Origin: Nocardioides sp. Kera G14
Lineage (GTDB): Bacteria; Actinomycetota; Actinomycetes; Propionibacteriales; Nocardioidaceae
Direction: 5' to 3'
DNA: 64,000 nt
Assembly (NCBI RefSeq): GCF_020715565.1
Contig: NZ_CP085839.1
Location: 1,426,001-1,490,000 of the forward strand
The notes under the pieces are model-generated. The model had not been told where the DNA came from, did no database searches, and was given only the letters and a program-made list of their open reading frames with translations. A program made the position numbers and the translations under genes. Shown piece by piece: positions 26,037-36,218 of the stretch. Within the stretch, counting starts at the first letter, position 1. Each line of letters begins with the position of its first letter.

Positions 26037-27037
26037 TGACGCAACTGCTCGACGACGAGCGCATCGCCCGGATGCGCTCTGCGGTGATGACCACCGTCGC
26101 TGAGGACAGGCGGCGCCGCGCTCGCACGACACGGAGCCGACTCGTCCTCGCCGGGGGCGTTGCCGCCCTCGTGATGGTGGGCGGGATCGGCGCCGCACTG
26201 AACGGTGGCTTCCCCGGTGGGCAGACCACGAGCTCGGACAGCTCGGCCGCCCAGTCCAGCGCCGACTCGTCCTCTGCAGACTCCGCCGGCGGTGCGGTCG
26301 CTCTGGCTCCCGCTCAGGTCCCCGCCCAAGCCTCCGCTCAAGCATCGCGCTCCGCCTCCGGCGCGGACGCCGACCGCGACGTGGTGGTGACCGGCTCGGC
26401 CTCCGTGACGGTGTCCGACGTCCGCGCGACCTCCGACTCGTTGGCCGCCTGGGTCGAGGCCAAGGGCGGCCGGGTCGACTCGAGGCAGTACGACGCCGGC
26501 AACACCCATGCCCACGCCTCCCTCACCCTGCGGGTCCCTGCGAGTCAGGTGACTGCGACGCTCGACCAGTTGGAGACCTACGGTGCGGTGTCCGAGACCG
26601 AGATCGACAAGGAGGACGTCACCGGCTCGGCGCGCGACCTCGACGCGCGGATCAAGGCACTGCGGATCTCGATCAGCCGCCTCGAGGGGATCCTCGACCG
26701 GGCCGCGGTCATGAGCGACGTGATCAGGACGGAGAGCGCCCTGACCGACCGCCAGGCTCAGCTCGAGCAGCTCGTGACGCAGCGGGCCCGGATCTCCGAG
26801 CAGGTCGCACTGGCCACCATCGACGTCACCATCTCGCCCCGCGAGCGTGCCGAGAGCGTCCAGCCGGGCGGATTCCACGGGGGCCTGCGCGACGGCTGGA
26901 ACGCACTCGTCACGGTCGTCAACCACACGGTCGCGCTGGCCGGCGTACTCCTGCCGTGGCTCGCCCTGCTCGCGCTCCTCTACGCTGTGCTCCGCGGAGC
27001 GCGGTCCCTCGGCCGGCGATGGGGAGCCGCCCGATAG
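26036..27037 (+). CDS. DUF4349 membrane protein, probable anti-sigma factor or signal partner
   Basis: A 333-residue protein. About 35 cytosolic residues precede one membrane helix (LVLAGGVAALVMVGGIGAAL), then a Ser/Ala/Gln-rich extracytoplasmic linker, a DUF4349 domain (VVVTGSASVTVSDVRATSDS through AHASLTLRVPASQVTATLDQ), a coiled coil around residues 205-255, and a C-terminal membrane helix (TVALAGVLLPWLALLALLYA). No zinc-binding HxxxCxxC anti-sigma motif is seen, but translational coupling to the sigma gene suggests the cytosolic tail restrains it. This is inference; DUF4349 proteins are otherwise uncharacterised. Confidence 0.78.
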   Translation: MTQLLDDERIARMRSAVMTTVAEDRRRRARTTRSRLVLAGGVAALVMVGGIGAALNGGFPGGQTTSSDSSAAQSSADSSSADSAGGAVALAPAQVPAQASAQASRSASGADADRDVVVTGSASVTVSDVRATSDSLAAWVEAKGGRVDSRQYDAGNTHAHASLTLRVPASQVTATLDQLETYGAVSETEIDKEDVTGSARDLDARIKALRISISRLEGILDRAAVMSDVIRTESALTDRQAQLEQLVTQRARISEQVALATIDVTISPRERAESVQPGGFHGGLRDGWNALVTVVNHTVALAGVLLPWLALLALLYAVLRGARSLGRRWGAAR

Positions 27038-27040
27038 CCT
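27035..27040 (+). promoter_or_regulatory. -10 element of the LLM oxidoreductase gene, overlapping the upstream stop codon
   Basis: TAGCCT lies 7 nt before the ATG at 27048. Its TAG is also the stop codon of the DUF4349 gene. Confidence 0.55.
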
Positions 27041-27047
27041 GCTGATC

Positions 27048-27971
27048 ATGGAGCTGCGCATCTTCACCGAACCCCAGCAGGGCGCGACGTACGACGACCT
27101 CCTCGCGGTCGCCCTCGAGGCGGAGAAGCTGGGCTTCGGCGCCTTCTTCCGCTCCGACCACTACCTCAAGATGGGGGATGTCACGGGCGACCCCGGGCCG
27201 AGCGATGCGTGGACGGCGCTGGCCGGACTGGCCCGCGACACGAGCACGATCCGGCTGGGCACTCTCGTCACCAGCGCGACCTTCCGCCACCCGGCCGTCC
27301 TCGCGCTCCAGGTGGCGGGTGTCGACCAGATGAGCAACGGGCGGGTCGAGTTCGGCCTGGGGGCCGGCTGGTTCGACGCCGAGCACGAGGCCTTCGGCAT
27401 CCCGTTCCCCAGCGTGAAGGAGCGCTTCGACCGGCTCGAGGAGCAGCTCGCGATCATCACCGGACTGTGGAACACCAAGAGCGGAGAGGGCTTCAGCCAC
27501 GACGGCGAGCACTACCAGCTCGCGGACAACCCCGGCCTGACCAAGCCGGCCCAGTCCGAACTGCCGATCATCATCGGCGGCTCCGGAAAGAAGCGGACGC
27601 CTGCGCTCGCGGTGAAGTATGCCGCCGAGTTCAACGCCGCCTTCGACTCCGTCGAGCAGTCCAAGGCGCTCTTCGAGCGCGTCACGGCAGCGGCCACGGA
27701 GGCCGGCCGCGAGAAGCCGCTCACCCTCAGTGCAGCCCAGGTCCTCTGCGTCGGCAGCGACGAGGCCGAGCTCGAGCGCCGCGCCGCCGCGATCGGTCGG
27801 GACAAGGACGAGCTCCGCGAGAACGGCGTCGCCGGCACGGTCGACGAGGCGATCGCGAAGATCAAGCAGTTCGCGGAGATCGGCGCAGAGCGGCTCTATC
27901 TCCAGGTCCTCGACCTGCATGATCTCGACCACCTCCGACTCGTCGCGGCGGAGGTCATGCCGCAGGTCTGA
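27048..27971 (+). CDS. LLM-class flavin/F420-dependent oxidoreductase
   Basis: A 307-residue TIM-barrel protein of the luciferase-like family, in the branch that often uses F420 in actinobacteria. FFRSDHYLKMG, RLGTLVTSATFRHPAVLALQ, VEFGLGAGWFDAEHEAFGIP and ELPIIIGGSGKKRT are conserved family segments for cofactor binding. The substrate cannot be told. The ATG at 27048 is supported by a -10 giving a leaderless mRNA, so it is separately transcribed from the sigma pair. Confidence 0.87.
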   Translation: MELRIFTEPQQGATYDDLLAVALEAEKLGFGAFFRSDHYLKMGDVTGDPGPSDAWTALAGLARDTSTIRLGTLVTSATFRHPAVLALQVAGVDQMSNGRVEFGLGAGWFDAEHEAFGIPFPSVKERFDRLEEQLAIITGLWNTKSGEGFSHDGEHYQLADNPGLTKPAQSELPIIIGGSGKKRTPALAVKYAAEFNAAFDSVEQSKALFERVTAAATEAGREKPLTLSAAQVLCVGSDEAELERRAAAIGRDKDELRENGVAGTVDEAIAKIKQFAEIGAERLYLQVLDLHDLDHLRLVAAEVMPQV

Positions 27972-27976
27972 GCCGA

Positions 27977-27982
27977 TAGGCT
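27977..27982 (+). promoter_or_regulatory. -10 element of leaderless dapA
   Basis: TAGGCT, 7 nt before the dapA ATG. Confidence 0.55.
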
Positions 27983-27989
27983 GCCCGTC

Positions 27990-28883
27990 ATGACGAGCAC
28001 CACTGGTCCCTTCGGCACCGTCCTGACGGCGATGGCGACCGCGTTCCATGACGACGGCTCGCTCGACCTCGAGGCGACCAAGCGGATCGCCCGCCACCTG
28101 ATCGACCACGGCCACGACGGCCTGGTCGTCTCCGGCACGACGGGGGAGAGCCCGACCACCACGATCGAGGAGGACGGCCAGATCTTCCAGGCCGTCCGTG
28201 AGGCGGTCGGTCCGGACGTCAAGCTCATCGCCGGTATCGGCACCAACGACACCAAGACCACCCTCGAGCTCGCCGCCCAGGCCGAGGCGAACGGCGCCGA
28301 CGGGCTCCTGCTCGTGACGCCGTACTACTCCAAGCCCGGTCAGGCCGGCCTGCTGCACCACTTCAAGCAGGTCGCCGACGCCACGACGGCGCCGATCATG
28401 CTCTACGACATCCCCGGCCGCACCGGGACCAAGGTCGGCCCCGACGTCTATCGCGAGATGGCGACCTGGGGCCGGATCGTGGCCGTCAAGGACGCCGCCG
28501 GCGACCCGACGCAGGCGGTGTTCCTGACCGAGCTCGGTTACACCGTCTACTCCGGTGACGACCCGCTCACGCTCGGCTTCCTCGCCTACGGCGCCGTCGG
28601 CGTCGTGAGCGTCGTGGGCCACGCGGCCGGCAATGAGATCCGCGCGATGATCCAGGCCTTCCGCAGCGGCGACGTCGCGACCGCGCAGAAGATCAACGCC
28701 CAGCTGCAGCCTGCCTTCGCGGCCATCATGGGCGCGCCGAACTACGGCGCCACCACCGCCAAGGCGGCACTCCAGCTCCTCGGCGTCCTGGAGAACCGCA
28801 ACGTCCGAAGCCCGCTCGTGCCACTCGACGACGACGAGTACGCCGCCCTCCGCACCGGCCTGACGGCGGCGGGGCTGCTCTGA
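27990..28883 (+). CDS. dapA: 4-hydroxy-tetrahydrodipicolinate synthase
   Basis: Condenses pyruvate and aspartate semialdehyde in the diaminopimelate/lysine pathway. The 297-residue protein has VVSGTTGESPTT, LLLVTPYYSKPGQAGL with the conserved tyrosines, and the Schiff-base Lys167 in GRIVAVKDAAGD. Leaderless start at 27990. Its stop codon shares one base with the RNase J start (TGATG), so the two are co-translated, the usual actinobacterial dapA-rnj arrangement. Confidence 0.96.
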   Translation: MTSTTGPFGTVLTAMATAFHDDGSLDLEATKRIARHLIDHGHDGLVVSGTTGESPTTTIEEDGQIFQAVREAVGPDVKLIAGIGTNDTKTTLELAAQAEANGADGLLLVTPYYSKPGQAGLLHHFKQVADATTAPIMLYDIPGRTGTKVGPDVYREMATWGRIVAVKDAAGDPTQAVFLTELGYTVYSGDDPLTLGFLAYGAVGVVSVVGHAAGNEIRAMIQAFRSGDVATAQKINAQLQPAFAAIMGAPNYGATTAKAALQLLGVLENRNVRSPLVPLDDDEYAALRTGLTAAGLL

Positions 28884-30562
28884 TGTTCCACCCCGAGCTC
28901 AGCGACCCGCCCGCGCTCCCGAAGGGTGGCCTGCGCGTCATCCCGCTCGGCGGTCTCGGCGAGGTCGGTCGCAACATGACCGTCTTCGAGTACGACGGCC
29001 GGCTGCTGGCCGTGGACTGCGGCGTCCTCTTCCCCGAGGACCACCAGCCCGGCGTCGACCTGATCCTCCCGGACTGGACGCACTTCCGCGGCCGCCTGGA
29101 CGACATCGAGGCCCTCGTGCTGACCCACGGTCACGAGGACCACATCGGCGCGACGCCGTACCTCCTCCGCGAGCGCCAGGACATCCCGATCGTCGGCTCC
29201 AAGCTGACCCTCGCCCTCACCGCGAGCAAGCTGCGCGAGCACCGCCTCCGCGAGACCGTCCAGCACGAGGTCAAGGAGGGCGACACGATCACGTTCGGCC
29301 CCTTCGAGCTCGAGTTCATCGCGGTCAACCACTCCATCCCCGATGCGCTCGCCGTCGCCATCCGCACGCCGGCGGGCCTCGCCCTGCACACGGGCGACTT
29401 CAAGATGGACCAGCTCCCGCTCGACGGCCGGATCACCGACCTCCGCCACTTCGCGCGGCTGGCCGACGAGGGGGTCGACCTCTTCCTCACCGACTCGACC
29501 AACGCCGAGGTCCCCGGCTTCACGGTCAGCGAGCGGAGGATCACGCCCGCGATCGAGACCGTCTTCCGTGAGTCCAAGCAGCGCATCATCGTCGCCTGCT
29601 TCGCCTCCCACATCCACCGCGTCCAGCAGATCCTCGACGCCGCCGCCGAGCACGGCCGCAAGGTCGGGTACGTCGGCCGCTCGATGGTCCGCAACATGCA
29701 GATCGCCAGCGAGCTGGGCTACCTCCACGTTCCCGAGGGCGTCCTCGTCGAAGCCAAGACCCTGCCCGACTACCCGCCCGAGAAGCAGGTCCTCATCTCG
29801 ACCGGCTCGCAGGGCGAGCCGATGAGCGCCCTGTCCCGGATCGCGCAGAAGACGCACAACTTCGTCTTCATCGAGCCCGGCGACACGGTCCTGCTCGCCA
29901 GCAGCCTGATCCCCGGCAACGAGAACGCCGTCTACCGCGTGATCAACGGCTTGGCCCGCCTCGGCGCCAAGGTCGTGCACAAGGGCAACGCCCTCGTTCA
30001 CGTCTCCGGCCACGCCAGCGCTGGCGAGCTGCTCTACTGCTACAACATCGTCCAACCGAAGAACGTCATGCCCGTCCACGGCGAGGTCCGCCACCTGCTC
30101 GCCAACGGCGAACTCGCCCGGCAGGTCGGCATCGAGCACGTCGTCATCGCCGACGACGGCGTCGTGGTCGACATGGTCGACGGCGTGGCGAAGGTCGTCG
30201 GCAAGGTCGAGGTCGGCTACGTGTACGTCGACGGCCAGTCCGTCGGCGACGTGACCGAGACCGAGCTCAAGGACCGGCGCATCCTCGGCGAGGAGGGCTT
30301 CGTCTCCGTGATCGTGGTCGTCGACTCGGTCAGTTCCAAGGTCTCCGCAGGGCCGGAGATCCAGGCCCGGGGCAACGCCTGGGAGCCGGACGCGTTCGAC
30401 GAGATCGGCCCGAAGATCCTCGCGGCGGTCAACGAGGCACTCGCTGACGGCACCACCGACACCTACGCGCTGCAGCAGATCATCCGGCGCACGATCGGTC
30501 GCTGGGTCTCCGACACTCACCGCCGTCGTCCGATGATCGTCCCGGTGGTCCTGGAGGCGTAG
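28883..30562 (+). CDS. rnj: Ribonuclease J
   Basis: A 559-residue metallo-beta-lactamase/beta-CASP ribonuclease with endonuclease and 5'-3' exonuclease activity in mRNA decay and rRNA processing. LVLTHGHEDHIGATPYLL carries the zinc-binding HxHxDH motif (around residues 83-88); LHTGDFKMDQLP, LTDSTNAEVPGFTVSE, ACFASHIHRVQQIL, ISTGSQGEPMSALSRIA and VMPVHGEVRHLLANG are later metal-site and beta-CASP motifs, and a C-terminal domain follows. The ATG overlaps the dapA stop. Confidence 0.96.
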   Translation: MFHPELSDPPALPKGGLRVIPLGGLGEVGRNMTVFEYDGRLLAVDCGVLFPEDHQPGVDLILPDWTHFRGRLDDIEALVLTHGHEDHIGATPYLLRERQDIPIVGSKLTLALTASKLREHRLRETVQHEVKEGDTITFGPFELEFIAVNHSIPDALAVAIRTPAGLALHTGDFKMDQLPLDGRITDLRHFARLADEGVDLFLTDSTNAEVPGFTVSERRITPAIETVFRESKQRIIVACFASHIHRVQQILDAAAEHGRKVGYVGRSMVRNMQIASELGYLHVPEGVLVEAKTLPDYPPEKQVLISTGSQGEPMSALSRIAQKTHNFVFIEPGDTVLLASSLIPGNENAVYRVINGLARLGAKVVHKGNALVHVSGHASAGELLYCYNIVQPKNVMPVHGEVRHLLANGELARQVGIEHVVIADDGVVVDMVDGVAKVVGKVEVGYVYVDGQSVGDVTETELKDRRILGEEGFVSVIVVVDSVSSKVSAGPEIQARGNAWEPDAFDEIGPKILAAVNEALADGTTDTYALQQIIRRTIGRWVSDTHRRRPMIVPVVLEA

Positions 30563-30585
30563 CGGGGTCGGGTGCGACACGCGCC

Positions 30586-30623
30586 TGTGACTCATGTGAA
30601 AGTTGTGACTGGTGAAATAGGGT
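30586..30623 (+). promoter_or_regulatory. ftsK promoter region with direct repeat
   Basis: TGTGACT occurs at 30586-30592 and again at 30604-30610, 18 bp apart, each followed by a GTGAAA run (30595-30600 and 30612-30617). TAGGGT at 30618-30623 ends 6 nt before the ftsK ATG, a leaderless -10. The repeat covers the expected -35 region and could be an activator or repressor site. Confidence 0.5.
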
Positions 30624-30629
30624 GGCCGT

Positions 30630-33257
30630 ATGGCGACCCGTACGTCTTCCCCGGCGGGCTCGCGAAGCACGGCTGTCAAGAAGAAGCCCGCGTCCTCGCG
30701 TTCCCGCAGTACTCCGACACCAGCCCGTAAGCCGGCAGCCAAGAAGGCCCCGGCTCGACGTCCGGCCTCCGCCCAGCGGCCGGCGCCGCGTGCAGTCCGC
30801 ACCGGACGCGGCCCCGTCGCCTCCCTCTTCGTCGCCGTCGCGCGCGGCCTCGCAGCCGTCTGGCTGGCGGTCGCCCACGGGATCGGCACGGTCGCACGCT
30901 CGATCGGCCACACCGCTCGCGACCTCGAGCCCGAGCACCGTCGCGACGGCCTGGGTCTGACGGTGCTCGCTGCCGCACTCGTCGTCGCGGCGAGCGTCTG
31001 GTTCGGCATCGAGGGCGGCATCCTCGGCTTCGTCCGCACCCTCGTGACCGGCTCGGTCGGCAAGGTCGGCTGGCTCGTCCCGCTCGCCCTCGTCTACGTC
31101 GGCGCCCGCACCATGCGTGACCCCATCGGCGCCGGTCCTGCCGGGCGCCAGGTCGTCGGCTGGTCCGCGCTCGGCCTCGGCGTGCTCGGCATCGTGCACA
31201 TCGCCAACGGCAACCCGCAGCCGCAGAACGGCAACGCCGCCGCACTCCAGGACGCAGGCGGCGCCATCGGCTACGTCGTCTCGGCCCTCCTGCTGGACCT
31301 CCTCCGGTCGACGTACGTCGTCATCCCGGTGCTCCTCCTCGCCGCGTTCTTCGGGATCCTCGTGATCACCGCGACGCCCGTCTACGAGGTGCCGGCGAAG
31401 CTGGCCCACCTGCGCGACCGGATCCTCGGCCCGCGCGAGGACCACAGCGACGACGGATCTTCGGACGACGCGCGTGGCGACATGGGCGACTCCTTCATCG
31501 ACCCGGACATGGGGCCCGAGGCCTACGAGACTCCGGTCCTCGAGGACCGCGAGGTGAAGAAGCGTCGCAAGCGCGAGCCGAAGCTCACCATCGACGATCT
31601 CTTCGCCGACGACCCCTTCGTGGAAGAGCCGGCGCCGGAGGGCTTCGGCGACGACGAGCCGACCGAGGTCGAGCCGGCGGCGTTCGTCGACCCCGACCCG
31701 ACGGTCGAGCGCCGCAGGGCGGACCTCGTCACCCCGCCGCCGCCCCCGATGGGTGCACCGGTCCGGTCCGAGCAGCTGCCCCTGTCGGGCGACGTCGTCT
31801 ACACGCTGCCCGCCGACACGATGCTCAAGGAGGGCAGCCCGCACAAGGCTCGCTCCGCAGCCTCTGACGCGGTCGTGGGCCGCCTCCAGACCGTCCTCGA
31901 CGACTTCAACATCGACGCACGGGTCACCGGCTACACCCGCGGCCCGACGGTCACGCGCTACGAGGTCGAGCTCGGTCAGGGCGTGAAGGTCGAGAAGATC
32001 CTCGGCGTCCAGAAGAACATCGCCTACGCGGTGGCCTCCGAGGACGTCCGCATCCTCAGCCCGATCCCGGGCAAGAGCGCGGTCGGTGTCGAGATCCCCA
32101 ACACCGACAAGGAGATCGTGACCCTCGGTGACGTGCTCCGGTCCACCACGGCCCGCAACGACCACCACCCGATGGTCGCGGGCCTCGGCAAGGACGTCGA
32201 GGGCGGTTTCGTCGTCGCCAACATGGCGAAGATGCCGCACCTCCTCGTCGCCGGTGCCACCGGCGCCGGTAAGTCGTCCTTCGTCAACAGCCTGATCACG
32301 TCGATCCTGATGCGCTCGACGCCTGACGAGGTCCGGATGGTCATGGTCGACCCGAAGCGGGTCGAGCTGACGGCGTACGAGGGCATTCCGCACCTGATCA
32401 CGCCCATCATCACGAACCCGAAGAAGGCCGCGGAGGCGCTGCAGTGGGTCTGCCGCGAGATGGACCTGCGGTACGACGACCTCGCGAACTTCGGCTTCAA
32501 GCACATCGACGACTTCAACAAGGCCGTCCGCGCCGGCAAGGTCGAGGTGCCGCTGGGCAGTGAGCGCAAGCTCGAGCCCTACCCCTACCTGCTGGTCATC
32601 GTCGACGAGCTCGCCGACCTGATGATGGTCGCCCCGCGCGACGTCGAGGACTCGGTCGTCCGCATCACCCAGCTCGCCCGCGCCGCCGGCATCCATCTCG
32701 TCCTGGCCACGCAGCGCCCGTCCGTGGACGTCGTCACAGGCCTGATCAAGGCCAACGTGCCGTCCCGTCTCGCGTTCGCCACGTCGAGCCTCGCGGACAG
32801 CCGGGTCATTCTCGACCAGCCCGGCGCGGAGAAGCTCGTCGGCCAGGGTGACGCGCTCTTCCTGCCGATGGGCCAGTCCAAGCCGATCCGTGTGCAGGGC
32901 TCGTGGGTCTCCGAGGCCGAGATCAAGGCCGTCGTGAAGGCCTGCAAGACCCAGGCCGAGCCGGAGTACCGCGAGGACGTCACCGCCCCGCAGGGCGGCA
33001 AGAAGGAGCTCGACGACGACATCGGCGACGACCTCGACCTGGTCGTCCAGGCGATCGAGCTGGTCGTCTCCACGCAGTTCGGCTCGACCTCGATGCTGCA
33101 GCGCAAGCTCCGCGTCGGCTTCGCCAAGGCCGGTCGCCTGATGGACATCATGGAGTCGCGCGGGGTCGTCGGACCCTCCGAGGGCTCCAAGGCACGAGAC
33201 GTGCTCGTCAAGCCCGACGAGCTCGACGCCGTTCTCTTCACGATCCAGGGGGAGTGA
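30630..33257 (+). CDS. ftsK: DNA translocase FtsK/SpoIIIE
   Basis: An 875-residue hexameric ATPase that pumps chromosomal DNA through the closing septum. A basic Ser/Ala/Lys-rich N terminus (about 1-90) precedes four or so membrane helices (about 105-250), an acidic linker (about 270-400), then the motor: [16 protein letters not shown] (Walker A, near residue 540) and [14 protein letters not shown] (Walker B), followed by [19 protein letters not shown]. The C-terminal winged-helix gamma domain (about 805-875, [19 protein letters not shown]) reads KOPS sequences. The start is leaderless. It overlaps the next gene by one base. Confidence 0.95.
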   Translation: MATRTSSPAGSRSTAVKKKPASSRSRSTPTPARKPAAKKAPARRPASAQRPAPRAVRTGRGPVASLFVAVARGLAAVWLAVAHGIGTVARSIGHTARDLEPEHRRDGLGLTVLAAALVVAASVWFGIEGGILGFVRTLVTGSVGKVGWLVPLALVYVGARTMRDPIGAGPAGRQVVGWSALGLGVLGIVHIANGNPQPQNGNAAALQDAGGAIGYVVSALLLDLLRSTYVVIPVLLLAAFFGILVITATPVYEVPAKLAHLRDRILGPREDHSDDGSSDDARGDMGDSFIDPDMGPEAYETPVLEDREVKKRRKREPKLTIDDLFADDPFVEEPAPEGFGDDEPTEVEPAAFVDPDPTVERRRADLVTPPPPPMGAPVRSEQLPLSGDVVYTLPADTMLKEGSPHKARSAASDAVVGRLQTVLDDFNIDARVTGYTRGPTVTRYEVELGQGVKVEKILGVQKNIAYAVASEDVRILSPIPGKSAVGVEIPNTDKEIVTLGDVLRSTTARNDHHPMVAGLGKDVEGGFVVANMAKMPHLLVAGATGAGKSSFVNSLITSILMRSTPDEVRMVMVDPKRVELTAYEGIPHLITPIITNPKKAAEALQWVCREMDLRYDDLANFGFKHIDDFNKAVRAGKVEVPLGSERKLEPYPYLLVIVDELADLMMVAPRDVEDSVVRITQLARAAGIHLVLATQRPSVDVVTGLIKANVPSRLAFATSSLADSRVILDQPGAEKLVGQGDALFLPMGQSKPIRVQGSWVSEAEIKAVVKACKTQAEPEYREDVTAPQGGKKELDDDIGDDLDLVVQAIELVVSTQFGSTSMLQRKLRVGFAKAGRLMDIMESRGVVGPSEGSKARDVLVKPDELDAVLFTIQGE

Positions 33258-34795
33258 TGATCGAGATCACCCGCAACGGGCGCCTCAGCGCCGCCGTCGG
33301 TACCGTCGCCGGGCTCCTCGCCCTGGCCTTCCTCGTCCGCGCCCAGGGTGCCATCGACCTCACCCTGGGCGCGGTGCTCCTCCTGATCGCGGCTGCCCAG
33401 CTGTGGTCGGCGTGGGACGCCCGCCTGCCGCTTCTCATCGCCGACGCCCAGGGCGTCCGGATGCGCCTGGGTCGCGTCTGGGCAGGACTGCCGTGGGCCG
33501 AGCTCGACGAGATCGAGCACCTCCCGCGCGCGAGCTGGCTCCGTGACGGCAAGCTCGTGCTGCTCCCGCGCGACGAGGACTCCATCCTCGCCGGCCTCTC
33601 ACCGGCCGGTCGCCGTCAGGCCGCCCTCGGTGAGCGTCTGTACGGCGCCCCCTTCGTGCTGCCGCTCGGGCTGACCACGCGGGTGAGCGACGGGGGAGCG
33701 GCGCTCTCCTCGCGGCTCGCCGACCTCTCGAGCGGGGTCACCAGCATCGTCGAGATCGACCCGTCGGCCGACGTACCGGCGACGGATTCGGACGCGGACG
33801 ACACCGAGATGGAGTCCACCGCCGAGCGCCCCGCCCTCTTCGCCTCGCGGGCGACCTCGCCGCTGCGCAGCGCTCCCGTGGCGGCTGTCACTGCCGACGG
33901 CAGTCGCGACCTGACGCGTGAGTTCACGACGATGGGTGCCAACGCGCTCGCCGCCGACACCGACGCCAACGACGACGCGAACCACCACCTCCCCGAGGCC
34001 GAGGAGCTGCAGCACAGCTTCCCGCCGTTCGGGTTGGAGGAGGACGGCTTCCACGAGCCCGAGGTCGAGATCGACCCGGTCATCGGTCCGGTGCTCGTCA
34101 CCGCACGTGAGCGCCTCGGCCTCTCGCTGGAGCAGGTCTCCGAGCGCAGCCGCATCCGGGTCCGCATCCTCGAGCGCATCGAGCGTGACGACTTCGCCGC
34201 CTGCGGTGGCGACTTCTACGCCCGGGGCCACCTCCGCACGCTCGCCCGCGTCCTCGGCACCGACGTCACCCCGCTGCTCGAGAAGTACGACGAGCTGTAC
34301 GCCGACGCCCCGGTGGACCCGCGCCGTGTCTTCGAGACCGACACCCTCGCCGGCACCACCGGCGGCGCGCTGCGCCAGACCCGCAAGGGCCCGAACTGGT
34401 CGGTGCTCGTCGCTGCGGTCATGTCGGTCGTCCTGCTGTGGTCGATCGCCCGACTCGTCTTCGACGGCGCCTCCCCGGAGCCGACGGGGACCATCGGCCT
34501 GTCGTCCGGATCCGCCGGCACCAGCAACCCCTACGGCAAGCTCGCCCCCGCGGTCCCGGTCGTCCTGAACGCGGCCAGCGGAGGTGCGTCGGTGGTCGTG
34601 CGCGACGCCGGTGGCAACGTCGTCTTCAGCGGCGACCTCGCCTTCGGGGAGTCCAAGACCCTCCGCGTCTCGCCGCCGGTGCGGATCCAGTCCTCCGACG
34701 GCTCGCTCACCGTGGCGGTCGACGGGGCGAAGGCCAAGGCCGTCGGGGAAACGGGAGTTGCAGGCCAGCGCATCTACGCTGGCACGCATGACTGA
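33257..34795 (+). CDS. RodZ-like membrane HTH protein with an extra N-terminal membrane domain
   Basis: A 512-residue protein. Residues about 1-55 hold two membrane helices ([32 protein letters not shown]), followed by a region ([20 protein letters not shown]) resembling bacterial PH-like domains, then a disordered acidic stretch. Residues about 275-345 are the HTH_25 domain of RodZ ([20 protein letters not shown]). A membrane helix (about 378-398) and a C-terminal DUF4115-like beta domain follow. RodZ links MreB to the cell wall; ordinary RodZ lacks the first 270 residues. GGGGGAG precedes the ATG. Role in cell shape is inferred; it may not be a canonical RodZ. Confidence 0.8.
   Translation: MIEITRNGRLSAAVGTVAGLLALAFLVRAQGAIDLTLGAVLLLIAAAQLWSAWDARLPLLIADAQGVRMRLGRVWAGLPWAELDEIEHLPRASWLRDGKLVLLPRDEDSILAGLSPAGRRQAALGERLYGAPFVLPLGLTTRVSDGGAALSSRLADLSSGVTSIVEIDPSADVPATDSDADDTEMESTAERPALFASRATSPLRSAPVAAVTADGSRDLTREFTTMGANALAADTDANDDANHHLPEAEELQHSFPPFGLEEDGFHEPEVEIDPVIGPVLVTARERLGLSLEQVSERSRIRVRILERIERDDFAACGGDFYARGHLRTLARVLGTDVTPLLEKYDELYADAPVDPRRVFETDTLAGTTGGALRQTRKGPNWSVLVAAVMSVVLLWSIARLVFDGASPEPTGTIGLSSGSAGTSNPYGKLAPAVPVVLNAASGGASVVVRDAGGNVVFSGDLAFGESKTLRVSPPVRIQSSDGSLTVAVDGAKAKAVGETGVAGQRIYAGTHD
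34775..34780 (+). promoter_or_regulatory. -10 element for rimO inside the rodZ-like gene
   Basis: TACGCT, 7 nt before the rimO ATG and inside the last codons of the upstream gene, indicating an internal leaderless promoter. Confidence 0.5.
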
Positions 34796-36218
34796 GGCTC
34801 CTGCTGTCGAACTGAGCGTGGCGATGGTGACCCTCGGGTGCACCAGGAACGAGGTCGACTCCGAGGAGCTCGCCGGGCGTCTCTCCGCCGGCGGCTTCCG
34901 CCTCGTGGCTGACCCGGCCGAGGCCGACACCGTCGTGGTCAACACCTGCGGCTTCGTCGAGCAGGCCAAGAAGGACTCCGTCGACACGCTGCTCGAGGCC
35001 GCCGACCTCAAGGAGACGGGGAGGGCGCAGGCCGTCGTCGCCGTCGGGTGCATGGCCGAGCGCTACGGCAAGGAGCTCGCCGACTCCCTGCCCGAGGCCG
35101 ACGCCGTGCTCGGCTTCGACGACTACCCGGACATCGCCTCGAAGCTGCGCGCGATCGTCAACGGTGAGGCGCACCATCCGCACACTCCCCAGGACCGCCG
35201 GCTCCTGCTCCCGATCTCCCCGGTGGAGCGCGACGCCAGCACCGTCTCGACGCCGGGCTTCGACGTCGACGAGGTGCGCGCACGGCTGAGCAGCGAGCCG
35301 TGGGCTCCCCTCAAGCTCGCGAGCGGCTGTGACCGCCGCTGCACCTTCTGCGCGATCCCGACCTTCCGTGGCTCCTTCGTCTCGCGCCGCCCCAGCGACG
35401 TGCTGCACGAAGCGCAGTGGCTCGCCGGCCAGGGCGTGAAGGAGCTCTTCCTCGTGAGCGAGAACTCGACGTCGTACGGCAAGGACCTCGGCGACCTCCG
35501 TCTCCTGGAGACGCTGCTGCCCGAGCTGGCAGCCGTCGAGGGCATCGAGCGCGTCCGGGTCTCCTACCTCCAGCCTGCGGAGACGCGTCCCGGCCTGATC
35601 AGGGCGATCGCCCAGACGCCCGGCGTCGTGCCCTACTTCGACCTCTCCTTCCAGCACGCCTCGAACGCGGTGCTCCGCCGGATGAAGCGCTTCGGCGACC
35701 CGGAGTCGTTCCTCAAGCTGCTCGCCGACGTCCGCGCGCTGGCCCCCGATGCGGGCGTCCGCTCCAACTTCATTGTCGGCTTTCCCGGCGAGACGGAGGA
35801 GGACGTGCAGATCCTGTGCGACTTCCTCACCGAGGCCCGCCTCGACTTCACCGGTGTCTTCGGCTACTCCGACGAGGACGGCACCGAGGCCGCCGACTTC
35901 GCCGAGGAGCTCAAGCTCGACGAGGACGTCATCCGCGAGCGCTACGAGCGCGTACAGGGCCTCGTCGAGGAGCTCAACGCCCAGCGGGCGGAGGAACGGA
36001 TCGGGGAGTACGTCGACGTGCTGGTCGAAAGCGCAGAGTCGCTCGAGGACGGCGTGGTCGAAGTGACCGGTCGCGCGGCCCACCAGGGCCCCGAGGTCGA
36101 CGGCATCACGACCCTGCACGACACCGACGCCTCCGTCGGCGACACGGTCCGCGCCCTGGTCGTCGCGACCGAGGGAGTCGACCTGGTCGCTCGGGCCGTC
36201 GCTAGGGTGCACGCGTGA
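34788..36218 (+). CDS. rimO: Ribosomal protein S12 methylthiotransferase
   Basis: Radical SAM enzyme that methylthiolates an aspartate of ribosomal protein S12. The 476-residue protein has the N-terminal cluster cysteines in [28 protein letters not shown] and [11 protein letters not shown], the radical SAM motif [11 protein letters not shown], and a C-terminal TRAM domain (about 405-476). RimO rather than MiaB is indicated by the CTRNxVDSE form and by DLSFQHAS. It overlaps the rodZ-like gene by 8 nt and pgsA by 4 nt. Confidence 0.94.
   Translation: MTEAPAVELSVAMVTLGCTRNEVDSEELAGRLSAGGFRLVADPAEADTVVVNTCGFVEQAKKDSVDTLLEAADLKETGRAQAVVAVGCMAERYGKELADSLPEADAVLGFDDYPDIASKLRAIVNGEAHHPHTPQDRRLLLPISPVERDASTVSTPGFDVDEVRARLSSEPWAPLKLASGCDRRCTFCAIPTFRGSFVSRRPSDVLHEAQWLAGQGVKELFLVSENSTSYGKDLGDLRLLETLLPELAAVEGIERVRVSYLQPAETRPGLIRAIAQTPGVVPYFDLSFQHASNAVLRRMKRFGDPESFLKLLADVRALAPDAGVRSNFIVGFPGETEEDVQILCDFLTEARLDFTGVFGYSDEDGTEAADFAEELKLDEDVIRERYERVQGLVEELNAQRAEERIGEYVDVLVESAESLEDGVVEVTGRAAHQGPEVDGITTLHDTDASVGDTVRALVVATEGVDLVARAVARVHA
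36203..36208 (+). promoter_or_regulatory. -10 element for pgsA inside rimO
   Basis: TAGGGT, 6 nt before the pgsA GTG, suggesting an additional leaderless transcript. Confidence 0.5.
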
